DNA from: Caryophanon tenue
Lineage (GTDB): Bacteria > Bacillota > Bacilli > Bacillales_A > Planococcaceae
Direction: 5' to 3'
NCBI RefSeq assembly: GCF_001700315.1
Contig: NZ_MASJ01000003.1
Span: 124,001 to 188,000 of the forward strand
Length of the DNA: 64,000 nt
The notes below the pieces were generated by a model, which was given only the letters and a program-made list of their open reading frames with translations, did no database searches and was not told where the DNA came from. The position numbers and the translations under genes are program-made. Numbering within the stretch: position 1 is the first letter of the stretch; every line of letters starts with the position of its first letter. Below are positions 35,203 through 44,876 of this stretch, one piece after another.

Positions 35203-38200
35203 ATGAATATTAGCCGTTTTTCAATTAAACGTCCGGTATTTACAATTGTGACGATGCTATTTGTCATTATTTTAGGTGTCGTGTCATTACTGAAAATACC
35301 GATTACATTAATACCAGAGTTAAACCCACCGATTGCGGTTGTCGTAACATCGTATCCAGGTGCGAGCCCGCAAGAAGTAAATGAAAAAGTTACGAAGCCA
35401 CTCGAAGCATCACTTGCGACATTGCCGGGCATTAAGCGTCTGCAATCAACATCGCAAGAAAGTGCTAATTTTATTTTATTAGAATTTGATTGGTCTACTA
35501 CGATTGATGAAGTGCAGCAAGATGTGCTTCAACGCATTGGTGTTGTGCCGATGCCAGAAGGGGTCAGCCCACCGCAGTTTTTAAAGTTTGACCCGGCACA
35601 ATTCCCAGTTATGCAATTATCATTACGCTCTTCGGGTGATGAAGATATTCGCTTAATTGCCGAAGAGTTAGAAAAGCAATTACTGCAAATTAACGGTGTT
35701 GCGAGTGTAACAACATCAGGGAAGCTCGTAGAAGAAATTAACATTGAATTAGATGCCGATGCGTTAAAAGAAAAGGGCTATACACAGCAAGATATTGTAC
35801 AGCTTATTCAGGCGAATAATGTGTCGTTACCGGGAGACCCTATTACAACAGATGATGCGCAAACGTTAACGACGCGTATTGTCAGTGGGTTTTCGTCGGT
35901 AGAGGAGCTTGCGGCATTGCCGTTATCAGTGAGCCCATTAACGGGGGAGTTAGTAACCTTAGCTGATATTGCAACGGTAACACGTCAGCAACAAGAACAA
36001 ACATCCATTACACGTGCAAACGATGAACAGGCGGTATTGCTCTCCGTATTACAAGAGTCGGGTGCAAATACAGCTGAGGTATCAAGCGCATTTCAAGAAG
36101 CACTAGATGGTCTTTTACAAGATTCACGATATGACGGTGTCACAGCGGATATTTTATTTGACCAAGGGGATTACATCCGTTTATCGATTGCCAATATTGG
36201 TCAATCATTACTTATCGGTGGCGTATTTGCGATGCTTGTATTATTTGCCTTTTTACGTAATGTGAAAAGTCCGCTCATTATTGGGATCGCGATTCCGTAC
36301 TCAGTAATCGTGACATTTGTGTTAATGTATTTTGCTGATTTTTCATTGAATGTTTTAACGCTCGGTGCACTTGCGCTTGGTATTGGGATGCTCGTCGATA
36401 ACTCAATTGTAGTCATTGAAAATATCGAACGTCATTTAGCGATGGGGAAAGCACGTACTGAAGCAGCTTATCACGGTGCAAAAGAAGTGATGCTAGCGTT
36501 AATTGCTTCGACTGTGACGACAGTAGCGGTATTTATTCCGATATTATTTATAGAAGGTTTAATTGGCCAAATATTTACGGAGTTTGCGTTAACGATTTCG
36601 TTTAGCTTGTGCGCATCATTACTCGTTGCGTTAACGGTTGTACCGATGCTCGCAAGCCGCTTTTTACAGCCAAATACAACAGAGCAAAAACGTTATGAAA
36701 CGAAAGTATACGTCCGTTTTTTACGTTCCGTACGTTGGGCATTAAAGAGAAGACTTGTTATTTTAATCAGTGCAGTTGTTCTTGTTGCTGTGAGCATTTT
36801 TGGCTTATTTAACGCAGAAACAGAGTTTTTACCAGCGACAGATGAAGGTTTTGTATCAATCAGTGTTGCATTACCAGAAGGAACGGCGCTTCAAAAAACA
36901 GAGGAAATTGTTAGTGAGATTGAAGCGGTATTAAAGGAACAAGCAGAGCTTGACGTTTATGTCAGTCTAATTGGCAGTACACAAGAAGACCAATCTCGCG
37001 GTTCCGCAAGCTTTAATGAAGCGGAAATATCGGTAAAACTAGTTGAACTAGCAGAACGTGACCGCAGTGTATTTGCATTTTCTGAAGATGTTCAACAACA
37101 AGTAGAAGCGGTCGTTGGCGAGCAGGCAGAGGTGGAATTTAGCGTTTCAACGTCAGCAGGGTCATCGCCAACAACGACATCATTTCGCGTATTAGATGCG
37201 AATGAACAGCGACTAGAAGAAAGTGTCGCACAGATTCAGGCTGCCTTAGAAAAACAAGAAGGTATTCTTGAGGTACGTTCAGATTTAGTGAATACAGCGG
37301 AAGAGCTACAAATTACAGTGGATCAAGAAGCGGTAAAACAATATGGTTTACTGCCAGCTCAAGTGGCACAAAGTGTTTACAATATGACACGCGGGATGTT
37401 AACAACACAAATGATCGACGAGAACAGTACAGTATTGTCTGTATATACGACATTTGGCGATGCCTTTTCACAAAACATCGACCAAATTCGTAAAATGGAA
37501 TTACGTGCCCCATCTGGTGTCTTTGTTGCGCTAGAAGATATTACAACGATTGAAGTCGCGGCAGCTCCGACATCAATTCGTCGTTCAGACCAAACGCCGG
37601 CTGTTGCAATTTTTGTTGATTATGAAAGCGCACAATCGCTCGGTGGTATTTCATCGATTATTGATAATGCGCTTGAAACAGTGACACTTGATGATGAAAC
37701 ACAAATCGCATTTACAGGCGACCGTGAACTTTATGATAGTGCAGTCGATGATATGATTATGGCGGTTATTTTAGCAGTTGTGCTCGTGTATTTAGTGATG
37801 GCGGCACAATTTGAATCGTTTAAATATCCGTTTGTCATGCTGTTTACAATTCCACTTATGGTCATTGGCGTAACAGCATCTTTATATGTGACAAATACTT
37901 TACTGGGGGTAACGGCAGTCATTGGAATACTCGTACTCGTCGGCATTGTCGTCAATAACGGCATTGTACTCGTTGACTATATTAACCAGCGAAAAGCAGA
38001 TGGTCATTCAACAGAAGAGGCTATTATGCTGGGGGTTCGTGACCGCGTACGACCAATTTGTATGACGGCACTTACAACAATTTTAGGGCTTGTTCCAATT
38101 GCACTCGGTATCGGGGAAGGCACGGAGTTAAATCAGCCGATGGGGATTGTTACAATTGGTGGGCTATTATGTTCAACGATTCTCACATTATATATAGTAC

Positions 38201-38247
38201 CAATTATGTATAGTTATGTTGATAAAATGAATGTAAAGGACTTGTAA
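35203..38247 (+). CDS. RND-family efflux transporter (SwrC/AcrB-like)
   Basis: Proton-driven inner-membrane pump of 1014 aa. Starts MNISRFSIKRPVFTIVTML (first membrane helix); two large extracytoplasmic loops and 12 predicted membrane helices in two halves. RND motifs: NVLTLGALALGIGMLVDNSIVVIENIERHL (TM4 region with acid residues), and the matching half VTAVIGILVLVGIVVNNGIVLVDY. Closest family in Firmicutes is Bacillus SwrC (YerP), which resists surfactin and supports swarming. GGGAG precedes ATG 35203. No membrane-fusion partner is adjacent. Confidence 0.9.
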   Translation: MNISRFSIKRPVFTIVTMLFVIILGVVSLLKIPITLIPELNPPIAVVVTSYPGASPQEVNEKVTKPLEASLATLPGIKRLQSTSQESANFILLEFDWSTTIDEVQQDVLQRIGVVPMPEGVSPPQFLKFDPAQFPVMQLSLRSSGDEDIRLIAEELEKQLLQINGVASVTTSGKLVEEINIELDADALKEKGYTQQDIVQLIQANNVSLPGDPITTDDAQTLTTRIVSGFSSVEELAALPLSVSPLTGELVTLADIATVTRQQQEQTSITRANDEQAVLLSVLQESGANTAEVSSAFQEALDGLLQDSRYDGVTADILFDQGDYIRLSIANIGQSLLIGGVFAMLVLFAFLRNVKSPLIIGIAIPYSVIVTFVLMYFADFSLNVLTLGALALGIGMLVDNSIVVIENIERHLAMGKARTEAAYHGAKEVMLALIASTVTTVAVFIPILFIEGLIGQIFTEFALTISFSLCASLLVALTVVPMLASRFLQPNTTEQKRYETKVYVRFLRSVRWALKRRLVILISAVVLVAVSIFGLFNAETEFLPATDEGFVSISVALPEGTALQKTEEIVSEIEAVLKEQAELDVYVSLIGSTQEDQSRGSASFNEAEISVKLVELAERDRSVFAFSEDVQQQVEAVVGEQAEVEFSVSTSAGSSPTTTSFRVLDANEQRLEESVAQIQAALEKQEGILEVRSDLVNTAEELQITVDQEAVKQYGLLPAQVAQSVYNMTRGMLTTQMIDENSTVLSVYTTFGDAFSQNIDQIRKMELRAPSGVFVALEDITTIEVAAAPTSIRRSDQTPAVAIFVDYESAQSLGGISSIIDNALETVTLDDETQIAFTGDRELYDSAVDDMIMAVILAVVLVYLVMAAQFESFKYPFVMLFTIPLMVIGVTASLYVTNTLLGVTAVIGILVLVGIVVNNGIVLVDYINQRKADGHSTEEAIMLGVRDRVRPICMTALTTILGLVPIALGIGEGTELNQPMGIVTIGGLLCSTILTLYIVPIMYSYVDKMNVKDL

Positions 38248-38264
38248 AAAGATAAGGATGGTTC

Positions 38265-38293
38265 TTTGCATCGTAAAAAAAACATGCTATAAT
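38265..38293 (+). promoter_or_regulatory. sigma-A promoter of the terC riboswitch transcript
   Basis: TTTGCA (38265-38270), 17-base spacer, TATAAT (38288-38293), about 25 bases upstream of the riboswitch. Confidence 0.75.
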
Positions 38294-38319
38294 GAAAACA
38301 ACTTAAATGAATATCTTTT

Positions 38320-38468
38320 TGACAACGTTGTCAAAGGGGAGTAGCTATAGGGTTCGCCCTACTTCACATTCGTCATTACATGGTGATGAGCCATCGGGTG
38401 TGATAGCAAAAGTATTTCTAACTTTGCTTAGCAAGACCTTTGCCTTTTATTAGGCATGGGTCTTTTTT
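38320..38468 (+). promoter_or_regulatory. yybP-ykoY-type manganese riboswitch
   Basis: Leader RNA of about 150 bases before a TerC-family gene, the place this riboswitch occupies before Bacillus ykoY. Conserved pieces: GGGGAGTAGCTATAG, the GGGTTCGCCC small hairpin, CGTC...GATGAGCC loop and CATCGGGTG. It ends with a terminator stem (AAGACC-TTTGCCT with AGGCA-GGGTCTT, 38433-38465) and T-run. Mn2+ binding would favour readthrough. Exact paired regions were not folded by program. Confidence 0.85.
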
Positions 38469-38554
38469 GTTGTCTAAAAAGCTTTATTCAAATAAGTGTG
38501 AATATCGTTTTTTAGGGTAAAACGTATTGTATAACTAAAGGAGGAACAGTATTC

Positions 38555-39328
38555 ATGGAAGCAATATTATTGGAATACGCATGGGTTATCATCGTCCTAA
38601 TTTTCTTAGAGGGATTATTAGCGGCAGATAACGCGGTTGTAATGGCGGTAATGGTAAAACATTTACCGAAAGAGCAACAAAAGAAAGCATTATTTTACGG
38701 TCTATTTGGGGCATTCGTGTTCCGTTTCGCAGCATTATTCTTAATTACAATTTTAGCTAAATATTGGCAAATTCAAGCGTTAGGTGCAGCTTACTTACTA
38801 TTCATCTCCATTAAGCATCTATACGACAATCACTTCAAGAAAGAAGATGAAGAAGACGGTGTTGAAGGCGGCGGGAAAAAAGGTTCTGGCTTCTGGATGA
38901 CTGTATTAAAAGTAGAGTTAGCAGATATTGCTTTTGCTATTGACTCAATGCTTGCAGCGGTAGCAATCGCCATTACATTACCACCACTACCAGGTTATGA
39001 AGATGTAATGGTTGGCGGTATTAACATTGGTCCATTCTCTGTTATGTTCTTAGGTGGTTTCGTAGGTTTAATTATTATGCGTTTTGCGGCACAAGCATTC
39101 GTAGGCTTATTAAACAAATATCCAACTTTAGAAACGACAGCGTTCTTAATTGTAGGTTGGGTAGGGGTTAAGTTAGCCGTACTAGCTTTAGGTCACGAAA
39201 ACTTAGCAATTATTGACCCAGGTTTCGCACACTCGACAACATGGAAAGTAATCTTCTGGATTGTATTATTAACATTAGCAATCGGTGGATATGTTGTAAG
39301 TGTAATGAAGGGCAAAAAAGACGCATAA
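38555..39328 (+). CDS. TerC-family membrane protein (YkoY/MeeY-like)
   Basis: Integral membrane protein of 257 aa with about seven membrane helices and the TerC acidic signatures (LEGLLAADNAVVMAVMVKHLP near residue 18, KVELADIAFAIDSMLAAVAIA near 123). Family members downstream of Mn riboswitches aid manganese export or metalation of secreted enzymes. AAAGGAGG precedes ATG 38555. Regulation by the upstream riboswitch is strongly implied. A dispersed repeat copy follows its stop. Confidence 0.92.
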   Translation: MEAILLEYAWVIIVLIFLEGLLAADNAVVMAVMVKHLPKEQQKKALFYGLFGAFVFRFAALFLITILAKYWQIQALGAAYLLFISIKHLYDNHFKKEDEEDGVEGGGKKGSGFWMTVLKVELADIAFAIDSMLAAVAIAITLPPLPGYEDVMVGGINIGPFSVMFLGGFVGLIIMRFAAQAFVGLLNKYPTLETTAFLIVGWVGVKLAVLALGHENLAIIDPGFAHSTTWKVIFWIVLLTLAIGGYVVSVMKGKKDA

Positions 39329-39345
39329 CAACTAGATAGTGTGTT

Positions 39346-39559
39346 AAAGAGATTGAGACAAAACAAATATCCTTCAGCAACGACAACTGCTGAAGGATAT
39401 TTTTCTGTTTCTAAAAGTTCATGCTCCTGCTATACCTCGTCGCAGAAAAAATTTGTTTGTTCTGTGGAAGTCGCCGCTTGTGTCGGGACGCACCAACACA
39501 TTTTTATCATCTCAACACACTCATTTTCATCAGAAATAGCGTTCTGTCCTAGTCTCTTT
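39346..39559 (+). repeat. dispersed MITE-like repeat, copy C (best ends)
   Basis: About 214 bp. Left end AAAGAGATTGAGACAAAAC, right end (reverse complement) AAAGAGACTAGGACAGAAC, so 15 of 19 bases are inverted-repeat. Hairpin ATATCCTTCAGCAACGACA...TGCTGAAGGATAT follows the left end. The core AAGTCGCCGCTTGTGTCGGG is intact. It sits 17 bases after the TerC gene and 120 before the potassium channel gene. Confidence 0.85.
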
Positions 39560-39678
39560 CATTACGATGATATAGGTCTTGAATAACGAAAAGAAAGGTA
39601 CATAAAAAGCATCTATTCAACGGTCGCAACTTTGCCTATACTAGAGAAACAGACGAGGTGTGAAAGAGAGGGATTTGT

Positions 39679-41028
39679 GTGTGGGAGAAGCTACGTAGCC
39701 GAGCAATTACACCGTTCCAAATGATTGTAACCTATTACATGATTGCGATTGCGATATCATTCGGGTTACTTCGTTTACCATTTGTTCATCAAGAAGGTAT
39801 TGAGGTGACATGGTTTGATAGCTTATTTATGGCGATTAGTGCTGTGAGTGTGACCGGTTTAACGGTAGTAGATGTATCTACGACTTATTCCGTTTATGGC
39901 ATTGTTGTCATTATTTTAATTTTACAACTCGGTGCGATTGGTATTATGTCGATTGGTACGTTAATTTGGGTCATGTTTGGGAAAAAAATTGGCATGAAAG
40001 AACGTCAACTCATTATGATCGATAGTAATCAGTTGACAGTATCGGGCGTTGTACATTTAGTTCTACAAATTTTTCGTTTATTAATTACGATTGAAATTAC
40101 CGGTGCGTTTTTATTAATGATTCACTATAGCCGTTATTTTGATACGTTTGAAGAAGCAATGCTACACGGCGTATTCACGGCTGTATCAGCAACGACAAAC
40201 GGTGGTTTTGATATTACTGGCATGTCGATGCACCCGTATCATCACGATTATTTTATCCAGTTTATTTGTATGATTTTAGTAATGCTCGGTGCGATTGGCT
40301 TTCCTGTACTCATTGAAGTAAAAGCATTTTTAAAGGCGGAGCATGCGAGTAATTTTCGTTTTAGTTTATTTACGAAAATTACAACGGTCACATATTTTGG
40401 GCTATTTATTGTTGGGGCAATTGGTATTTTTATTTTAGAAATTTTCCATTCGATGAAGAAAATGTCATGGCATGAAGCTATTTTCACCGCAATTTTTCAT
40501 TCGGCATCGACGCGTTCTGCAGGTTTATCAACTGTACCGATGACGGATTTTAATGAAGCAACGAATGTCTTCATGAGCTTTTTAATGTTTATTGGTGCTT
40601 CGCCAAGCTCAGTTGGTGGGGGAATTCGAACGACGACATTTGCGCTTGTTGTGCTATTTTTAGTGTCGTTTGCGATGGGGCGTGACAAAATTCATATTTT
40701 TGGGCGCAGTATTGCACAAATTGATATTTATCGTGCGTTTGCAGTATTTATTGTCGCATTATTAATCGTGATGGTATCGACAATGATTTTATTAATTACA
40801 GAACCGAAAGCGACATTGACACAAATTTTGTATGAAATTACGTCCGCGTTCGGAACGTGTGGCTTATCGCTCGGCATTACCGATGATTTATCGATTATCG
40901 GAAAAATTGTTATTATGCTGCTAATGTTTATTGGACGTGTGGGCTTAATTTCATTCCTCTATTCACTTGGTGGCAATAAACGAAAACGTAAATATGATTA
41001 CCCGACGGAGCGTGTGATTATTGGGTGA
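39679..41028 (+). CDS. Ktr/Trk-type potassium uptake channel subunit (KtrB/KtrD)
   Basis: Membrane channel protein of 449 aa with four M1-P-M2 repeats. Selectivity-filter-type loops are seen as SVTGLTVVDVS, ATTNGGFDITG, TRSAGLSTVP and GTCGLSLGI, with the conserved glycine residues. The start is GTG 39679 with GAGAGGG upstream. No KtrA/KtrC gene for the cytoplasmic gating ring is adjacent; it must be elsewhere. Confidence 0.92.
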   Translation: MWEKLRSRAITPFQMIVTYYMIAIAISFGLLRLPFVHQEGIEVTWFDSLFMAISAVSVTGLTVVDVSTTYSVYGIVVIILILQLGAIGIMSIGTLIWVMFGKKIGMKERQLIMIDSNQLTVSGVVHLVLQIFRLLITIEITGAFLLMIHYSRYFDTFEEAMLHGVFTAVSATTNGGFDITGMSMHPYHHDYFIQFICMILVMLGAIGFPVLIEVKAFLKAEHASNFRFSLFTKITTVTYFGLFIVGAIGIFILEIFHSMKKMSWHEAIFTAIFHSASTRSAGLSTVPMTDFNEATNVFMSFLMFIGASPSSVGGGIRTTTFALVVLFLVSFAMGRDKIHIFGRSIAQIDIYRAFAVFIVALLIVMVSTMILLITEPKATLTQILYEITSAFGTCGLSLGITDDLSIIGKIVIMLLMFIGRVGLISFLYSLGGNKRKRKYDYPTERVIIG

Positions 41029-41030
41029 AA

Positions 41031-41063
41031 AAAAGGAGCTGTCCGAATTTCGGATAGCTCCTT
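41031..41063 (-). terminator. terminator of the radical SAM gene
   Basis: Stem AAGGAGCT-TCCGAA / TTCGGA-AGCTCCTT with the T-run on the minus strand; it also lies three bases past the Ktr gene. Confidence 0.85.
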
Positions 41064-41073
41064 GATTATTTAC

Positions 41074-42816
41074 TTATTCAGCAGGTGTAAATGTCGTAAT
41101 AAACGGTGCATCGCCTTGGCGGAAGTACACAAGCATATAGCTTGGACGCTTTTCAATGCGACCTTGCTGTAATGCTGCGTAGTCGAATTCAACTGGTACA
41201 AGTAATGTATGCTTGAATAAGTCACGTTCGCTAACGTTTAACGCAGCAAAGTCTGCACCAGCAGCAAATGCATCTACGCGAATAGCTTGTAATAATTTCT
41301 TTTGCTCCTCGCCCGACAAGTGCATTGACCACCATGGTTTACGCGGAATAAATTGCTGTGGCAATACATAATCAAGCACCATTAAGCTTTCTACCATCGC
41401 CACATCGACATGTGGTAATGTACGTAAAAATTCAAGTAGACGATTAAATAAATCTTCTAATTGATGCCCGATACGTGACCAGCCACGTGTTTCCCAATAC
41501 GTACCGAATTGTTGGAAGAAATCAAATGGTGTTTCGAATACATCTGTTACTAAATATTCAATCGTATGGTCCATACGGTGAGCATTCCAATATTTCTCCA
41601 GCACGTCTTCGGCATGTTTAATACGTACAATATCATCGAATGTTAACACATTATTGGAGAAGATTTCGTACGGTGCTACATCGACATATGTGTAACCATA
41701 TTTTGGTGCTTCAACACGTAAGCCTGTGCCACGTAATAGCTTTAAGAAGCCAAGTTGTAATTCTTCAGGGCGCATGGCGAATACATCGTTAAATGTATTG
41801 CGGAATGAAGCATAATCTTCTTCTGGTAAGCCCGCAATTAAATCTAAATGTTGGTCGATTTTTCCGCCTTCTTTTACCATCGTTACAGTACGCATTAGCT
41901 TCTGGAAGTTTTGACGGCGCTTCACAAGCTCATTCGTTAAATCATTCGTTGATTGGACACCAATTTCGAAGCGGAATAAGCCTTTCGGTGCGTTATCATT
42001 TAAGAACTGAATGACTTCAGGACGCATAATGTCCGCTGTAATTTCAAATTGGAACACAACGCCAGGCTGGTGCTCATCAATTAAAAATTGGAACATTTCC
42101 ATCGCATAGCTACGACTAATGTTGAATGTACGGTCCACGAATTTAATGGTGCGTGCACCGTTATTCATTAAGTAGCGAATGTCTTCTTTAATTTTTTCGC
42201 GGTTAAAGTAACGAACACCTACTTCAATACTTGATAAGCAGAATTGGCAGCTAAATGGGCAACCACGGCTTGTTTCAATATATTGAATACGTTTGCCAAG
42301 CTCTTTTTTATCTTCTTCAAAGCGGAATGGACTTGGTAGTTCACGTAAGTCTACTTTTGGTGGCTGTGCATGAATGCGCATTTTTCCATCTTCTGAGTAG
42401 CAAATACCACGAACATCGGCAAGTTCACGTTTCCCGTCAATATGCTCGATTAATTCAACGATCGATACTTCACCTTCACCCATCACGATGAAGTCTACTT
42501 CTGGAATCTTTTTTAACCAGTCATGCACATCGTAAGAAACTTCCGGACCACCGACAATAATTTTCACTTCGGGTAATACCGTGCGCAACATGCGAATGAC
42601 TTTAATCGTCTCTTCGATGTTCCAAATATAACAGCTGAAACCGACAATATCAGGGTTTTTTTGGAATAAATCTGATACAATATTGAAAGCAGGGTCTTTA
42701 ATTGTGTACTCTGCCATTTCAGATTCGTATTGTGGCAATAATGCGCCTTTTAAATAGCGCAATGCTAAGTTTGTATGAATGTATTTGGCATTCAATGTAG
42801 ATAGTACGATTTTCAT
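41074..42816 (-). CDS. B12-binding radical SAM protein (DUF4080 C-terminus)
   Basis: 580 aa in three parts: cobalamin-binding domain (1-130: KNPDIVGFSCYIW, IIVGGPEVSYD), radical SAM core with CxxxCxxC as SRGCPFSCQFCLS (about residue 188-196), and a C-terminal region of unknown function (DUF4080-like). ATG 42816 follows AAGGAGA. Proteins of this class modify RNA, cofactors or lipids; the substrate is unknown here. It stands alone and is followed by its own terminator. Confidence 0.9.
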   Translation of the reverse strand: MKIVLSTLNAKYIHTNLALRYLKGALLPQYESEMAEYTIKDPAFNIVSDLFQKNPDIVGFSCYIWNIEETIKVIRMLRTVLPEVKIIVGGPEVSYDVHDWLKKIPEVDFIVMGEGEVSIVELIEHIDGKRELADVRGICYSEDGKMRIHAQPPKVDLRELPSPFRFEEDKKELGKRIQYIETSRGCPFSCQFCLSSIEVGVRYFNREKIKEDIRYLMNNGARTIKFVDRTFNISRSYAMEMFQFLIDEHQPGVVFQFEITADIMRPEVIQFLNDNAPKGLFRFEIGVQSTNDLTNELVKRRQNFQKLMRTVTMVKEGGKIDQHLDLIAGLPEEDYASFRNTFNDVFAMRPEELQLGFLKLLRGTGLRVEAPKYGYTYVDVAPYEIFSNNVLTFDDIVRIKHAEDVLEKYWNAHRMDHTIEYLVTDVFETPFDFFQQFGTYWETRGWSRIGHQLEDLFNRLLEFLRTLPHVDVAMVESLMVLDYVLPQQFIPRKPWWSMHLSGEEQKKLLQAIRVDAFAAGADFAALNVSERDLFKHTLLVPVEFDYAALQQGRIEKRPSYMLVYFRQGDAPFITTFTPAE

Positions 42817-43022
42817 GAAAAAATCTCCTTCACATATAATCACTTCAACTGAAGTTTTATTGTCATAATGTCATTTCGTATATATAAATATAACCGTCTT
42901 ATTTTATACGTTAACAATCATTTATACAACTAATAACGTGTAAACAGCGCATCTATTTTGACAAAGCTTTTGAGAGTTTTATATAATGGAGAAATTATTA
43001 CGGAGAAAATGAGGATGACAAA

Positions 43023-43469
43023 ATGTTAGCAGAAGATACAAAGCAATCATTAAAGCTATATATTGTAATGTCTCGTGCGATGAAAGCAATCAATGAACAA
43101 ACAACGAAGTTTTTTCAAGAAAATGGCTTAAACCCAACGGAATTTGCAGTGTTAGAATTATTATTTCATAAAGGTCGTCAACCGCTTCAGCAAATTGGTT
43201 CGAAAATTTTACTGGCAAGTGGTTCGATTACGTATGTCGTAGATAAATTAGAGAAGCGTGGCTTTTTAGCGCGTGTGCATTGTCCAAATGACCGCCGTGT
43301 GACGTATGCAGAAATTACTGAAGCCGGTGAAGCGTTTATGGCTGAATTATTCCCGCGTCATGAAGAGCAATTGCATGCTTTACTTGATACACTTTCGTCA
43401 GATGAAAAAGATACAATGATCGAATTGCTAAAAAAATTAGGCTTATCGATTAAAAATTTATCGTATTAA
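43023..43469 (+). CDS. MarR-family transcriptional regulator
   Basis: 148-aa dimeric winged-helix regulator. The wHTH reads FAVLELLFHKGRQPLQQIGSKILLASGSITYVVDKLEKRGFLARVHCPNDRRVTYAEITEAG. A Cys lies at the wing (RVHCPNDRR), which could sense thiol stress as in MhqR/OhrR relatives, though this is only suggestive. Its target genes are not adjacent: the neighbours are a radical SAM gene (divergent) and a lipoprotein (convergent). Confidence 0.9.
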   Translation: MLAEDTKQSLKLYIVMSRAMKAINEQTTKFFQENGLNPTEFAVLELLFHKGRQPLQQIGSKILLASGSITYVVDKLEKRGFLARVHCPNDRRVTYAEITEAGEAFMAELFPRHEEQLHALLDTLSSDEKDTMIELLKKLGLSIKNLSY

Positions 43470-43489
43470 CAGAAGTATAGTTATAACAC

Positions 43490-43528
43490 GAAAAAAACAC
43501 CGGTGATCTTTCTTCGCCGGTGTTTTTT
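43490..43528. terminator. bidirectional terminator between marR and lipoprotein
   Basis: AAAAAACACCGG pairs with CCGGTGTTTTTT; T-runs on both strands serve convergent genes. Confidence 0.9.
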
Positions 43529-43535
43529 CATTATA

Positions 43536-44336
43536 TTATTGACCTTTAATCGTTGCAGCCATTTGAATCATCGCCTGTGTTAAATCTGTTTCAAGTGTAT
43601 CATAGATTGTAAATTTCGCTAATGTAGAGGGTGTTTCAATTGCCATCACAACGACTTTTTCATTATCAATTGTCACATCAAATGCAGCGATATTTGCAAT
43701 GTTGTCGTGATAAGGTAATTCTTCAATTGGTGATGCTTCACCAAGTGTACCAGCTTCTTCTAACGCACTGTTAAATAACTCGTCATATGTTATTTCACCT
43801 AGTGTATATGTTTCGATCGCCATCGTTATACGCACATCGGCATCGTAAATTAATTGGTCTTTTCCTGGCTCTTCAGCTACAAGTGTAAAGCCGTTCATCA
43901 CTTCTAAGCCAAATGGTTGTTCCGCGCTTGTTAAGAAATTAGTTGGCGCAGTTTGCACATTACCGTTTTGCATATACGTAATTTCGCTTGATGGCGTTAC
44001 TTCTGTAGCAGGTGAACCTTCAACTGTTTCACTGTCTGCCTCTTCGATAATCGCTTCTTCTTCTGTTTGTTCAACAACACTTTCTACTGTTTCACTATCC
44101 GCTTCTTCAATCGGGTTCGCTTGTTCAGTTGCTTCTGGCTCTACCGTTGTCGATGGTTGTGTAGGTGAAGCACTGGCTTCTGCTTCTTGCTGTTCAGTTG
44201 CTTGTTCAACGGCTTGTGTTGCTTCCGTTGTTGCTTCTTCTACGGGTGTAGGGTCTACAGCTACTTCTTTTGTTGTGTCGTTACAGGCAGCTAAAAATAA
44301 AGCTGCTGTTGCTGAGAGCATCAACATTTTTTTCAT
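43536..44336 (-). CDS. acidic lipoprotein with low-complexity linker
   Basis: 266 aa, no known family. Lipobox LAAC at residues about 15-18. Residues 25-125 are a Glu/Thr/Ala-rich linker that holds a 9-residue repeat, EEADSETVE, twice (about residues 77-85 and 98-106). The C-terminal 140 residues (TYMQNGNVQTAPTNFLTSAEQPFG to the end) form the folded domain, with YDADVRITMAIETYTLGE. The linker looks like wall-spanning spacer. Function unknown. Confidence 0.8.
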   Translation of the reverse strand: MKKMLMLSATAALFLAACNDTTKEVAVDPTPVEEATTEATQAVEQATEQQEAEASASPTQPSTTVEPEATEQANPIEEADSETVESVVEQTEEEAIIEEADSETVEGSPATEVTPSSEITYMQNGNVQTAPTNFLTSAEQPFGLEVMNGFTLVAEEPGKDQLIYDADVRITMAIETYTLGEITYDELFNSALEEAGTLGEASPIEELPYHDNIANIAAFDVTIDNEKVVVMAIETPSTLAKFTIYDTLETDLTQAMIQMAATIKGQ

Positions 44337-44662
44337 TCATAAGTCCTCCAGACATTGTTTCGCCGAAGCGAAAAGATTCTTTCTCCATTATAAGCACAAC
44401 AGAATAGAATACATAGTGCTAAATTGTATTTGATTCATATGGCTTAACTTCTTTAAAGGACGTTTCTTATTTGGAAATGTTCACCGGATTTTGGAGTCAT
44501 TGTATGTTAAAATAAAAACTTATGATTCTTTATTGTGAAATGCCATATTCATCGGTATAATAAGTTTTGTAAAAAAAAGTCAATACAGTAAAAGAAAAAC
44601 TAATACATTGGCAACATCGTGTAAGAAAAGACGTCTAGTAAGTCAGAAGGAGTTGCAAAAAA
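44337..44662 (+). promoter_or_regulatory. intergenic region with promoter for two small genes
   Basis: 326 bases. TTGTGA (44533-44538) and TATAAT (44556-44561) with a 17-base spacer lie about 100 bases before the first small gene, giving an untranslated leader of roughly 95 bases. No other feature seen. Confidence 0.55.
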
Positions 44663-44851
44663 ATGACCAATTATGTACAGCTATTAAATGATTTAGCATC
44701 GCAAAAAATAACGAAAATAGATGTTAGTAAAGAAGAATTTTATGCATTTCGTGAATTGCTCGTAAAGCATCCGAAATTCAAACACTTCCGTGGTACAGCT
44801 CATCAAGGTGGAAATATTACGTATACATTTTTAGAAGTACCACGTAGTTAA
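44663..44851 (+). CDS. small protein of unknown function
   Basis: 62 aa, not recognised. It is amphipathic: an N-terminal helix (LLNDLASQKITKIDVSKEEFYAFRELL), then a basic stretch (KHPKFKHFRGTAHQGG) and an apparent beta strand (NITYTFLEV). AGAAGGAG precedes ATG 44663. The following gene is a Spo0E-like protein 26 bases downstream, in the same direction, so the pair may act in the same stationary-phase or phosphorelay setting. Confidence 0.65.
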   Translation: MTNYVQLLNDLASQKITKIDVSKEEFYAFRELLVKHPKFKHFRGTAHQGGNITYTFLEVPRS

Positions 44852-44876
44852 ATAAAGAAGAAGGGGACGAAGCGAA

